A stretch of 5,167 nucleotides of DNA from an uncultured Lentisphaeraceae bacterium (GCA_937892925.1 CALBHX010000009.1:1-5167), one strand, 5' to 3'. Positions 1-5,167 are shown, counted from the first letter of the stretch. Program-made: numbers and translations. The notes: a model not told the origin generated them from the sequence alone.

Positions 1-845
1 TCGTTCCCTTCGAACTCCGCGTTTTCAAGCAACAGCTGCACGGCCGCTTTGTACTGGGCGACGCTCTGCAGATCGCGGCGGAGCTGCTGCGGGTGCTTTT
101 CGTAATATTCCCGCGCCTTATCGAACTTGTCCCGCCGTTGCCCCACATCGCCGTACCAAACGCCCGGCGCGTCAGGAGGAGGCTGCCAATTTAGTCCGCG
201 TGAGGCCAATTGAAGCACTTTCCGTTCAACGGCCTTCTGCTTCCAGCTGTCCCTCGCCTGGTTCTTGCACCACTCAGAAATGAGATTATAATCTCCGCCG
301 GCTGCGTTCATGTATTGTTTGATATGGTCCGTGAGGGAGATGTGTTTTGTTGGGGGCTCGGTGTTCAAATTAGAGACATCAACCTTGATTGACACGTCTT
401 GAGGTGGGATCGTGGTCTGGGTGGCCTCCGCATGCTTAACCTTGGCCATGATGTCGAGATAATGCTTGGCTCCCTTATTTTTCGGGTCGGCCTTCAGGAG
501 CTGTTTAAGCTCTTGTTCTTTCTCGTAGAAATCTTTGAGGGTTGTTTGGTTGTAAGCGCCATCCTTGGCATGGGTGCCGATGGTTTTGAGCGCGGCAAGG
601 GCAAGAGCCCCATACTGGTCGCCGTTGATGCTGCCCTTGCGGGGTGGTAGTGTACGTTTTTGGGTTCGGCAGAAGCCGAAGTCGCCATCGGTGATGCGCT
701 TGGGCACTTCCTCACGGAACCCTTCCTTCGACAGCGCGTAGGAGTGACTGATGACATCGCCTGTGAAGTCTTCGGTGTATCCGCCCGCCGTGAAGTCTTC
801 GGTGCGCCGAGCCAGCTGCTGCATCTCAGACACCCGCTTGCGCAT
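1..845 (-). CDS. Unrecognised protein, 3' end outside window
   Basis: I do not recognise this gene. The minus-strand frame is open from 980 to the window edge, with no stop. The first conventional start is the ATG at 845-843, preceded by AAGGAGG (863-857), which gives 281 residues in the window. No signal peptide or membrane segment is visible; the product is charged, helix-prone and probably soluble. Visible parts: a nine-residue near-repeat (TEDFT at residues 15-19 and again at 24-28); a TPR-like stretch at about 78-136 with YGALALAALK and ADPKNKGAKHYL; a Gln/Thr/Pro-rich linker at about 141-165; an aromatic stretch at about 183-231 with GGDYNLISEW, DSW and GVWYGD; and a charged helical stretch from about 236 onward. 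The codons look genuinely protein-coding, with many C- or G-ending codons in the first 100. It is divergent from hisS. TPR-like is only a shape impression, and no function can be assigned. The start is uncertain because coding-like sequence continues upstream of 845. Confidence 0.72.
   Translation of the reverse strand, partial: MRKRVSEMQQLARRTEDFTAGGYTEDFTGDVISHSYALSKEGFREEVPKRITDGDFGFCRTQKRTLPPRKGSINGDQYGALALAALKTIGTHAKDGAYNQTTLKDFYEKEQELKQLLKADPKNKGAKHYLDIMAKVKHAEATQTTIPPQDVSIKVDVSNLNTEPPTKHISLTDHIKQYMNAAGGDYNLISEWCKNQARDSWKQKAVERKVLQLASRGLNWQPPPDAPGVWYGDVGQRRDKFDKAREYYEKHPQQLRRDLQSVAQYKAAVQLLLENAEFEGN
763..804 (-). repeat. Short in-frame direct repeat in the unrecognised gene
   Basis: The 15-mer GTGAAGTCTTCGGTG (plus strand) occurs at 763-777 and 790-804, a period of 27 bases or nine codons. 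On the coding strand each copy encodes Thr-Glu-Asp-Phe-Thr. Because the period is a multiple of three, the frame is kept. Confidence 0.85.
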
Positions 846-856
846 GGGCTCCCGGT

Positions 857-863
857 CCTCCTT
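857..863 (-). promoter_or_regulatory. Shine-Dalgarno of the unrecognised gene
   Basis: The minus strand reads AAGGAGG here, ending 11 bases before the ATG at 845-843. It is a near-perfect anti-16S match at slightly long spacing. It is the main reason for choosing that ATG, because no ATG, GTG or TTG occurs in frame between it and the upstream stop at 983-981. The same bases can also be read as codons of an upstream extension (Pro-Lys-Glu-Asp), so the match could be accidental. Confidence 0.5.
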
Positions 864-943
864 CGGGAGCTTCTCGATAATGGCCTCCCAGTCGCGTTCG
901 GCTGCTTGCCGAATGAGCCGCAGGGGCGGGGGAGGTTGGATGG

Positions 944-972
944 GCGACAGAAGGGTGAAGAGGTGGTATAAT
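944..972 (+). promoter_or_regulatory. Probable sigma-70-type promoter of hisS
   Basis: A perfect -10 hexamer TATAAT lies at 967-972. Exactly 17 bases upstream is GCGACA (944-949), which matches the -35 consensus TTGACA at four of six positions. Transcription would begin near 978-980, only three to five bases before the ATG at 983, or up to eleven before the ATG at 989. The hisS transcript should therefore be nearly leaderless. This agrees with the absence of any Shine-Dalgarno sequence before hisS. Confidence 0.7.
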
Positions 973-982
973 ACGCCGCATT

Positions 983-2254
983 ATGAGTATGGTATCTTTT
1001 GAGGCACCGCGCGGAATGCGCGATTTTTATCCGGAAGACATGGTTTGGCGGAACCGGGTGTTTGATGCCTGGCGTGCAGCTGCGGAACGATTCGGGTTTC
1101 AGAACTATGATGCGTGTGTGGTGGAATCGTTGGAATTGCTTCAACGCAAGAGCGGCGAGGAAGTTTCGGAGCAGATTTACGCGTTTGAGGATAAGTCTGG
1201 GCGAAAGTTGGCATTGCGCCCAGAAATGACGCCTACGTTGGCGCGAATGGTGGCTGCGCGGCAGACGCGGCTTCCGTTTCCGATTAAGTGGTATGCCATT
1301 GCGCAGTGTTTCCGTTATGAACGGATGACACGGGGGCGGAAACGCGAGCATTATCAGCTGAACATGGATATTATTGGGTCTGAGGACGTGTTGTGCGAGG
1401 CGGAGATTCTGGGCGCGGCGGTGGCGGCGATGCGGGATATGGGCTTGCCGGACGAGGCATGGCGGATTCATGTGAGCAGCCGTGCGTTGTTGGGTGAGCT
1501 TTTGGCTAAGAGTGGGATTCCCGAGGTGCAGCATGCTGTGGTGTTCATTGCCTTGGATAAGCGCGGGAAGATTTCTGACGAGGAGATCGCCGGATTGCTT
1601 CGGGCAGAGGGGTTGGGCGATGCGGCTATTGCCAAGACGTTTGAGCTTTTAGCGGTCACCTCGCTGGAGGGAGCGGAGGCGCTCGCTGGAGCGGAGTCTC
1701 CCGCCATTGCCAATCTGAAGGCGTTGTTTGCGCTTGCACGGGAAATGGGGTATGAGGAGCTGTTGATGTTCGACATCGCGGTGATTCGTGGATTGTCTTA
1801 TTACACAGGGATTGTTTTTGAGGCGTTTGACGTTCAGCGGAAGTTTCGCGCTATTTTTGGCGGCGGGCGTTATGATTCGTTGTTGGCGTTGGTCGGCGGA
1901 CAACCTACGCCGGCGGTTGGGATGGGGTTTGGGGATGTGGTGGTGGGAGAAGTGCTTCGGGAGGTTCTGGGTTCCCGGTGCCCGGTTGCCCGCCGTGGGT
2001 ATATGGTGGGGTATATGGCTATCGAGCAGCGCCCGGCGGCTGTGGCGTTCGCCGCTAGGCTGCGTGCAGAGGGGAATGATGTGGATTTGGCATTGCTTCC
2101 GCAGAAGCCGAAGCACTTTTTTAGCAAGGCCGGAGCCTCATCGGCTAAGTATGCTGTCTTTCTAGGGCCGGATGATTTAATTGCTGGGGTTGCTCAGGTG
2201 AAGAATCTGGAAACGCGCGAGGTGCTGCCGATGGCACTTGCGCCTGTGCGCTAA
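983..2254 (+). CDS. hisS: Histidyl-tRNA synthetase (class II)
   Basis: Cytoplasmic enzyme that activates histidine with ATP and loads it onto tRNA-His. At 423 residues it has the usual bacterial length. Order of parts: RGMRDFYPEDM (10-20); LRPEMTPTLARMV (78-90); class II motif 2, QCFRYERMTRGRKREHYQ (108-125); an insertion region at about 165-260; the histidine-binding motif VIRGLSYYTGIVFEAFD (267-283) with catalytic-type Arg269; GGGRYDSLL (293-301) and motif 3 AVGMGFGDVVV (311-321); and a C-terminal anticodon-binding domain (about 337-423) with KPKHFFSKA and VKNLET. The motifs differ from the E. coli type (RHERPQKGRYRQFHQ, RGLDYY, GLERL) and match the subtype known from plant organelles and some bacteria. 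The intact catalytic motifs and anticodon domain favour HisS over the HisZ paralogue. The start is ATG 983 or ATG 989; neither has a Shine-Dalgarno site, so the promoter position suggests leaderless translation. It is monocistronic, ending at a terminator. Confidence 0.96.
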   Translation: MSMVSFEAPRGMRDFYPEDMVWRNRVFDAWRAAAERFGFQNYDACVVESLELLQRKSGEEVSEQIYAFEDKSGRKLALRPEMTPTLARMVAARQTRLPFPIKWYAIAQCFRYERMTRGRKREHYQLNMDIIGSEDVLCEAEILGAAVAAMRDMGLPDEAWRIHVSSRALLGELLAKSGIPEVQHAVVFIALDKRGKISDEEIAGLLRAEGLGDAAIAKTFELLAVTSLEGAEALAGAESPAIANLKALFALAREMGYEELLMFDIAVIRGLSYYTGIVFEAFDVQRKFRAIFGGGRYDSLLALVGGQPTPAVGMGFGDVVVGEVLREVLGSRCPVARRGYMVGYMAIEQRPAAVAFAARLRAEGNDVDLALLPQKPKHFFSKAGASSAKYAVFLGPDDLIAGVAQVKNLETREVLPMALAPVR

Positions 2255-2280
2255 AGCGTTTTCGGAATTGTGCCAATAGA

Positions 2281-2317
2281 CGGATGCTGGAGAAAATCTC
2301 TGGCATCCGTTTGTTTT
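2281..2317 (+). terminator. Intrinsic terminator of hisS
   Basis: Twenty-six bases after the hisS stop, the sequence folds into a 13-pair stem (2281-2293 with 2297-2309, two adjacent G-T wobbles in the middle) around an AAA loop. It is followed directly by TTTGTTTT (2310-2317). This is a classic rho-independent terminator on the plus strand and separates hisS from the GH16 gene. Confidence 0.93.
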
Positions 2318-2386
2318 AGAGCTGTGTTCAGGGGTAAGCAGCAGGGGAAGGGGATGTGGCAGACGGTAGGGAATGAAACGGATTCG

Positions 2387-2395
2387 TGTTATGAT
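2387..2395 (+). promoter_or_regulatory. Probable extended -10 promoter of the GH16 gene
   Basis: TGTTATGAT combines the extended -10 TG with TATGAT (2390-2395), five of six matches to TATAAT. No good -35 lies 16-18 bases upstream, as is common for extended -10 promoters. Transcription would start near 2402, giving a leader of about 22 bases that contains the Shine-Dalgarno site. Its place after the hisS terminator supports it. It would also exclude the in-frame upstream ATGs at 2373 and 2391 as starts. Confidence 0.5.
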
Positions 2396-2412
2396 AAAGG
2401 AGTATAAGTTAC

Positions 2413-2418
2413 GGAGGG
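2413..2418 (+). promoter_or_regulatory. Shine-Dalgarno deciding the GH16 start
   Basis: GGAGGG lies five bases before ATG 2424 and eight before the adjacent in-frame ATG 2427. It fixes the start at this pair rather than the upstream in-frame ATG at 2373, which would put a charged 17-residue extension in front of the signal peptide. Confidence 0.8.
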
Positions 2419-2423
2419 ATCAC

Positions 2424-3296
2424 ATGATGCGCGGTGTGATGACGGGATTGTTCTTGATAATAACGGTACCGGTGGCATGTGCGGCAGAGTGGGTGCCGGT
2501 GTTTTCGGATGAGTTCTTGAACGAAGGGCGGCCAGATGCGTCAAAATGGCGATATGAGCGGGGCTTTGTCCGTAATTCGGAACCGCAGTGGTATTCAGAT
2601 GCGCTCCAGAATGTGGCTGTGCGTCAGGGTGTGCTGGAGTTGATTGCGCGAAAGGAGACGCTATCTCAGCCGAATCCTGATTTTGTGAAAGCTCCGCCAG
2701 CGGTTCAAGCTTCTTGGCCAAAGCAGACTACACACATTCGGTTCACGTCGGGCTCTATTGATACGAAGGGGAAGTTTGCGTTTCGGTATGGGAAGATGGA
2801 GGTTCGAGCCCGCTTGCCGAAAGGGCAGGGAGTCTGGCCGGCGATTTGGACGCTCGGAGTCCAGCGACGGCATCCGGATTGCGGGGAGATTGACGTGATG
2901 GAATACGTGTGGTCTTCTCAGCAAACCGTCTGGAGTACACTTCATTTTGTTGGTTCACGGGATTTGCCGCAGCGTGTTCGGAGCGGAGGTTTTACCGGAG
3001 CGTCCGTGTTGGATGGCGCGTGGCATGTGTATGGAATGGAATGGTCAGCCGAAAAAATAATTTTTACGTTTGACGGAATGCCCTATTTCACTTTTCCGCT
3101 GGATTTGGCGAACCGCCCGGACGGAAGCAATCCCTTTCGGGAACCGCATTATGTGAAGCTGAATTTGGCTCTCGGTGCTCCTGGTAATTGGGGCGGTAAG
3201 CTGGATGAGACGATTCTGCCGCAAACGTTTGCTGTGGATTATATCAGGATCTGGCAAAAGCAGGAAGCTACTTTAGGGGAAAAGCTGACTCGATGA
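2424..3296 (+). CDS. Secreted glycoside hydrolase family 16 (laminarinase-like)
   Basis: A 290-residue endo-acting glycanase, exported by the Sec route. The N-terminus is a signal peptide: Arg3, a hydrophobic core at about 7-18 (GLFLIITVPVA), and an Ala-Cys-Ala/Ala-Ala cleavage region near 20-21. The mature part is a single GH16 beta-jellyroll. NSEPQWYSD (51-59) and YGKMEVRARLPKGQG (122-136) are typical; the catalytic signature EIDVME (155-160) supplies nucleophile Glu155, assisting Asp157 and acid/base Glu160. GMEWSAEKIIFTFDG (204-218), VKLNLALG (244-251) and VDYIRIWQ (271-278) complete the fold. The family cleaves beta-1,3/1,4-glucans, laminarin, agar or carrageenan; the uninterrupted EIDVME form points to a glucanase of the laminarinase group, but the substrate cannot be fixed from sequence. 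No carbohydrate-binding module or surface-sorting tail is present. It stands alone, with its own probable promoter, and its last 24 bases overlap the end of convergent folK. Confidence 0.94.
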   Translation: MMRGVMTGLFLIITVPVACAAEWVPVFSDEFLNEGRPDASKWRYERGFVRNSEPQWYSDALQNVAVRQGVLELIARKETLSQPNPDFVKAPPAVQASWPKQTTHIRFTSGSIDTKGKFAFRYGKMEVRARLPKGQGVWPAIWTLGVQRRHPDCGEIDVMEYVWSSQQTVWSTLHFVGSRDLPQRVRSGGFTGASVLDGAWHVYGMEWSAEKIIFTFDGMPYFTFPLDLANRPDGSNPFREPHYVKLNLALGAPGNWGGKLDETILPQTFAVDYIRIWQKQEATLGEKLTR

Positions 3297-3770
3297 GTCG
3301 CTAGCAGGAGAAACCACGTTTGCCGCGGATGGGAAGCAATTGTGTCGAATCATGGATGCGGAGAATCCGAGCTCCGCTGCCGGTTGCAGAACAAAGGCGC
3401 GTAGGTGGGCACGCGGGTGCGGTAACGTCAGTGTGGGGGTGTTCGAGACAATGCCTTCGTAGGCGATGATATCCAAATCGAGGGTTCGTGGGCCATTCGT
3501 CACGGTACGGATTCGCCCAAGGTCTGCCTCAATTCGGTGTAGGGCGCATAGAAGGGTATTTGGGGGGAGCGAGGTTTCAAGCAAAAGTGCAGAGTTGAGA
3601 AAGCGCAAGTGTTCAAACTCGGCAGGAACATCCACGGGGCTCGTCTCATACCGCCCGGCTAAACGAAGAATCTCCGTCCCCGGCAATGCGGCGAGGGCTT
3701 GAATGGCCTGATCTAGAAAGTGCTCCCGATTGCCTAAGTTACTCCCAAGAGAAAGGAGTACACGTGCCAT
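3273..3770 (-). CDS. folK: Hydroxymethyldihydropteridine pyrophosphokinase (HPPK)
   Basis: Transfers pyrophosphate from ATP to 6-hydroxymethyl-7,8-dihydropterin in folate synthesis; cytoplasmic. Its 165 residues fit the family length. Visible motifs: LLSLGSNLGNRE (5-16); RYETSPVDVP (40-49), the pterin-side loop; FLNSALLLET (57-66); HRIEADLGR (78-86) with Glu81; and GPRTLDLDI (93-101), whose Arg95, Asp98 and Asp100 correspond to the ATP/magnesium-binding residues. LPHPRAHLRAFVLQPAAEL (116-134) follows. The ATG lies three bases after the dapB stop, with AAAAGG (3784-3779) inside the end of dapB as Shine-Dalgarno, so translation is probably coupled to dapB. The final 30 residues or so (from about 135, serine-rich) do not resemble the usual family tail, and this end overlaps the GH16 gene by 24 bases. 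The core is intact, so I expect it to be active. Confidence 0.95.
   Translation of the reverse strand: MARVLLSLGSNLGNREHFLDQAIQALAALPGTEILRLAGRYETSPVDVPAEFEHLRFLNSALLLETSLPPNTLLCALHRIEADLGRIRTVTNGPRTLDLDIIAYEGIVSNTPTLTLPHPRAHLRAFVLQPAAELGFSASMIRHNCFPSAANVVSPASDSSSQLFP
3283..3302. terminator. Weak hairpin between convergent GH16 and folK ends
   Basis: GACTC-GAT-GAGTC (3287-3299) forms a five-pair stem, extendable by AGC/GCT across a one-base bulge, and spans the GH16 stop codon. On the minus strand it is followed by TTTTCCCC; on the plus strand there is no T-run. It might help to end the folK transcript but is too weak to be sure. No better bidirectional terminator is visible at this convergent junction. 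Confidence 0.25.
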
Positions 3771-3773
3771 AAG

Positions 3774-4547
3774 CTAGGCCTTTTCGAAACCGAGCACGTG
3801 ACGCATGTTATAGCGTCCGGGCTGGCGCTCTTGGAGCCATTGGGCGGCTTTGAGTGCGCCTTTTGCAAACGCTGCACGCGATACGGCTTTATGGGTAAGC
3901 TCTACGCGCTCCTCATCTGCGGCAAACATGACGGTATGATCGCCGACAACAGACCCGCCGCGCAATGCATGAATGCCAATTTCTCCCGCCGGGCGTTCAC
4001 CGACAATACCGTGCCGACCATATGAGGCAACAGCATCCAGTTTCACGCCGCGGCCATCGGCTAACGCCTGCGCCAATCCAAGAGCAGTTCCGCTTGGAGC
4101 ATCTTTTTTGTGCCGGTGATGCATTTCAACGATTTCAGCATCATAGCTATTGTCCAGAACGGAAGCTGCGCGGCGAACCAATTCCAACAACAGATTCACA
4201 CCAAGTGAGAAGTTGGGGGCGAAACAAAGTGGAATCTCCCGTGCTGCTATGTCTACTGCGGCCAACTCTTCGGCCGTTAGACCAGTTGTCCCAAGCACGT
4301 AAGCCTGATGTCGTTTGACGGCGTTTAACAGATTCGCGGTGACACAGGTGTGAAAGGTAAAGTCAATGATGGTGTCTGCATTCTCCGGCCAAGTTTCCTG
4401 GTAGATAACGCCGGGAAGCGCTTCCGTACCAATCAGGGGGTGCCCAGAGACTTCTGTAACGGCAACAACGGAGAGGCCGGCTTCCCGTGCACTGCCAAGC
4501 AGCATTTGCCCCATACGCCCGGCGCCGCCCAAAATAGCCAACTTCAT
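3774..4547 (-). CDS. dapB: 4-hydroxy-tetrahydrodipicolinate reductase
   Basis: Reduces the DapA product, using NAD(P)H, to tetrahydrodipicolinate in the diaminopimelate/lysine pathway; cytoplasmic, a homotetramer in the family. The 257 residues are close to family length. The N-terminal Rossmann domain opens with LAILGGAGRMGQ (3-14), and Glu32 (VTEVSGHPLIG) sits about where the cofactor-ribose acidic residue is expected. DFTFHTC (62-68), VLGTTGL (84-90) and APNFSLGVN (110-118) follow. The substrate and catalytic segment EMHHRHKKDAPSGTA (141-155) contains the catalytic His143 and Lys147 equivalents. GEIGIHALRGGSVVGDHTVMF (188-208) and LTHKAVSRAAFAKGAL (217-232) complete the C-terminal domain. 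The start is set by TGGAGGG (4560-4554), six bases before the ATG. The gene begins 15 bases after dapA and ends three bases before folK: one operon, read leftward. Confidence 0.97.
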   Translation of the reverse strand: MKLAILGGAGRMGQMLLGSAREAGLSVVAVTEVSGHPLIGTEALPGVIYQETWPENADTIIDFTFHTCVTANLLNAVKRHQAYVLGTTGLTAEELAAVDIAAREIPLCFAPNFSLGVNLLLELVRRAASVLDNSYDAEIVEMHHRHKKDAPSGTALGLAQALADGRGVKLDAVASYGRHGIVGERPAGEIGIHALRGGSVVGDHTVMFAADEERVELTHKAVSRAAFAKGALKAAQWLQERQPGRYNMRHVLGFEKA

Positions 4548-4562
4548 GTTTAACCCTCCACT

Positions 4563-5167
4563 TTAGATCAGCGCCAAATGAGCTAGACAAGCCTTGATTT
4601 TTTCCATACAAGCAGGATTCGGTTCGCAGAGCGGTAGACGGTAAACGAGCTGAATCTTCCCCATCAGCGCTAATGCGGCTTTGACAGGGATGGGGTTGGT
4701 ATCACAGAACATGTCGCGGAAAAGCGGATAGTACTTTGCATGGTATTCACGTGCTTTGACGAAGTCGCCATCTAACGCCAAGTTGACCATTTCGGTCATT
4801 GCCCGCGGAATAATATTGGAACAGACCGAGATGACACCTTCTGCTCCTACGGAAAGCATGGGCAAGGTGAGGCTGTCATCGCCGGAAAGGATGGTGAAGT
4901 CTGGGCATAACTGCTTAATGGCCGAGACGCGATCTACGCTTCCGGCAGCTTCTTTTACGGCGCAGACGTTGGGATGTTTTGCCAAACGGGCTACAACCTC
5001 CAGCGGGATTTCCTTCGCACTGCGCCCGGGCACGTTATAGAGCACTACGGGGACGCCTAAATCTGCCACGGCTGCGAAGTGGCGGTAGAGCCCTTCCTGC
5101 GAGGGCTTGTTGTAGAAGGGGCACACGCTCAGCACACCGTCTATGCCGCTCCAGTCACTCTCCCGCA
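4563..5167 (-). CDS. dapA: 4-hydroxy-tetrahydrodipicolinate synthase, 5' end outside window
   Basis: Condenses pyruvate with aspartate semialdehyde, the first step committed to diaminopimelate and lysine; cytoplasmic TIM-barrel aldolase, usually tetrameric. The C-terminal 200 or so residues are present; against the usual length of about 290, roughly the first 90 lie beyond the right edge. The frame stays open to 5167, and the visible piece starts RESDWSGIDG before VLSVCPFYNKPSQEGLYRHF. The catalytic Tyr of VVLYNVPGRS is encoded at 5039-5037 and the Schiff-base Lys of CAVKEAAGS at 4955-4953. LSGDDSLTLPMLSVGAEG and VCSNIIPRAM follow, and the end has the family's YRLPL segment. The GTG at 5135 is not the true start, because conserved family sequence continues upstream of it. 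It is the first visible gene of the dapA-dapB-folK string; its promoter is outside the window. Confidence 0.97.
   Translation of the reverse strand, partial: RESDWSGIDGVLSVCPFYNKPSQEGLYRHFAAVADLGVPVVLYNVPGRSAKEIPLEVVARLAKHPNVCAVKEAAGSVDRVSAIKQLCPDFTILSGDDSLTLPMLSVGAEGVISVCSNIIPRAMTEMVNLALDGDFVKAREYHAKYYPLFRDMFCDTNPIPVKAALALMGKIQLVYRLPLCEPNPACMEKIKACLAHLALI

Larger units (their letters stand above)
846..982. other. Divergent region between unrecognised gene and hisS
   Basis: These 137 bases hold the hisS promoter and any promoter of the leftward gene. The minus-strand frame of the leftward gene is open throughout (45 further codons) and from about 915 to 846 reads like protein (AAERDWEAIIEKL and onward), but it has no conventional start codon. 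No hairpin, operator-like palindrome or RNA gene was noticed apart from the symmetric -10 element at 967-973. Confidence 0.6.

Noticed and set aside
210..971. Three consecutive plus-strand open frames (210-392, 399-650, 660-971)
   Set aside because: They are the codon-for-codon antisense of the minus-strand gene at 1-845. The near absence of stops mirrors that gene's codon use, and there are no ribosome sites or family motifs.
826..981. Minus-strand 51-codon frame starting with ATG at 981
   Set aside because: It is the only minus-strand ATG in the divergent region. Its translation (MRRIIPPLHPSVAHP and onward) has no coding signature, it has no Shine-Dalgarno, and it is in a different frame from the leftward gene. 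A frameshift joining the two was considered but has no support.
494..1534. Minus-strand open frame of 346 codons
   Set aside because: It runs antisense through the first part of hisS and out of frame with the leftward gene. Its translation is low-complexity (Ser/Arg/Pro-rich) with no motif, so it is a shadow of two real genes.
669..2113. 13-base identity GCAGAAGCCGAAG at 669-681 and 2101-2113
   Set aside because: The copies lie in different reading contexts with no similarity around them, so chance is the simplest explanation.
2373..2423. Upstream in-frame start of the GH16 gene at 2373
   Set aside because: It would add 17 charged residues before the signal peptide, has no suitable Shine-Dalgarno, and lies upstream of the likely promoter. 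ATG 2424 has GGAGGG at good spacing.
2469..2486. Possible lipoprotein signal (Cys19) in the GH16 signal peptide
   Set aside because: The residue at -3 is Pro rather than Leu, Ile or Val, so the lipobox is poor, while an Ala-x-Ala signal peptidase I site lies right there. An ordinary secreted protein is more likely.

Overview
The window is ordinary bacterial chromosome: four recognisable enzyme genes plus one unrecognised gene. The organism is probably a Gram-negative bacterium, with the Planctomycetes-Verrucomicrobia-Lentisphaerae-Kiritimatiellae (PVC) group as my best guess. The guess rests on a histidyl-tRNA synthetase of the 'RYERMTRGR...REHYQ / GFGD' subtype, a secreted GH16 glycanase, and a dapA-dapB-folK gene string. 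None of these is diagnostic, and there is no rRNA or other marker in the window.

Layout from left to right. (1) Positions 1-845, minus strand: the 5' part of a protein gene I cannot assign. It runs off the left edge, and its reading frame stays open up to 980. (2) Positions 846-982: a short divergent region with a perfect TATAAT box that probably drives hisS with almost no leader. (3) Positions 983-2254, plus: hisS, followed by a textbook intrinsic terminator at 2281-2317. (4) Positions 2424-3296, plus: a secreted glycoside hydrolase family 16 enzyme with its own likely extended -10 promoter and a strong Shine-Dalgarno site. (5) Positions 5167-3273, minus: a tight operon read right to left, dapA (5' end outside the window), dapB and folK. 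folK converges on the GH16 gene and overlaps its last 24 bases.

How the genes relate: DapA and DapB catalyse consecutive steps of the diaminopimelate/lysine branch (aspartate semialdehyde to tetrahydrodipicolinate), feeding peptidoglycan and lysine. FolK, co-transcribed behind them, makes the pyrophosphorylated pterin for folate synthesis. HisS charges tRNA-His. The GH16 enzyme would act on beta-1,3- or related glucans outside the cytoplasm and looks independently transcribed. I see no functional link between the two plus-strand genes and the minus-strand operon.

I found no tRNA, rRNA, CRISPR array, insertion sequence, attachment site or riboswitch. No clearly new biological system is evident. 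The points most worth a second look are the unrecognised gene at the left edge (distinctive Trp/Tyr-rich motif, coding-like sequence upstream of its first usable start), the symmetric -10 element between it and hisS, and the non-canonical HisRS signature motifs.
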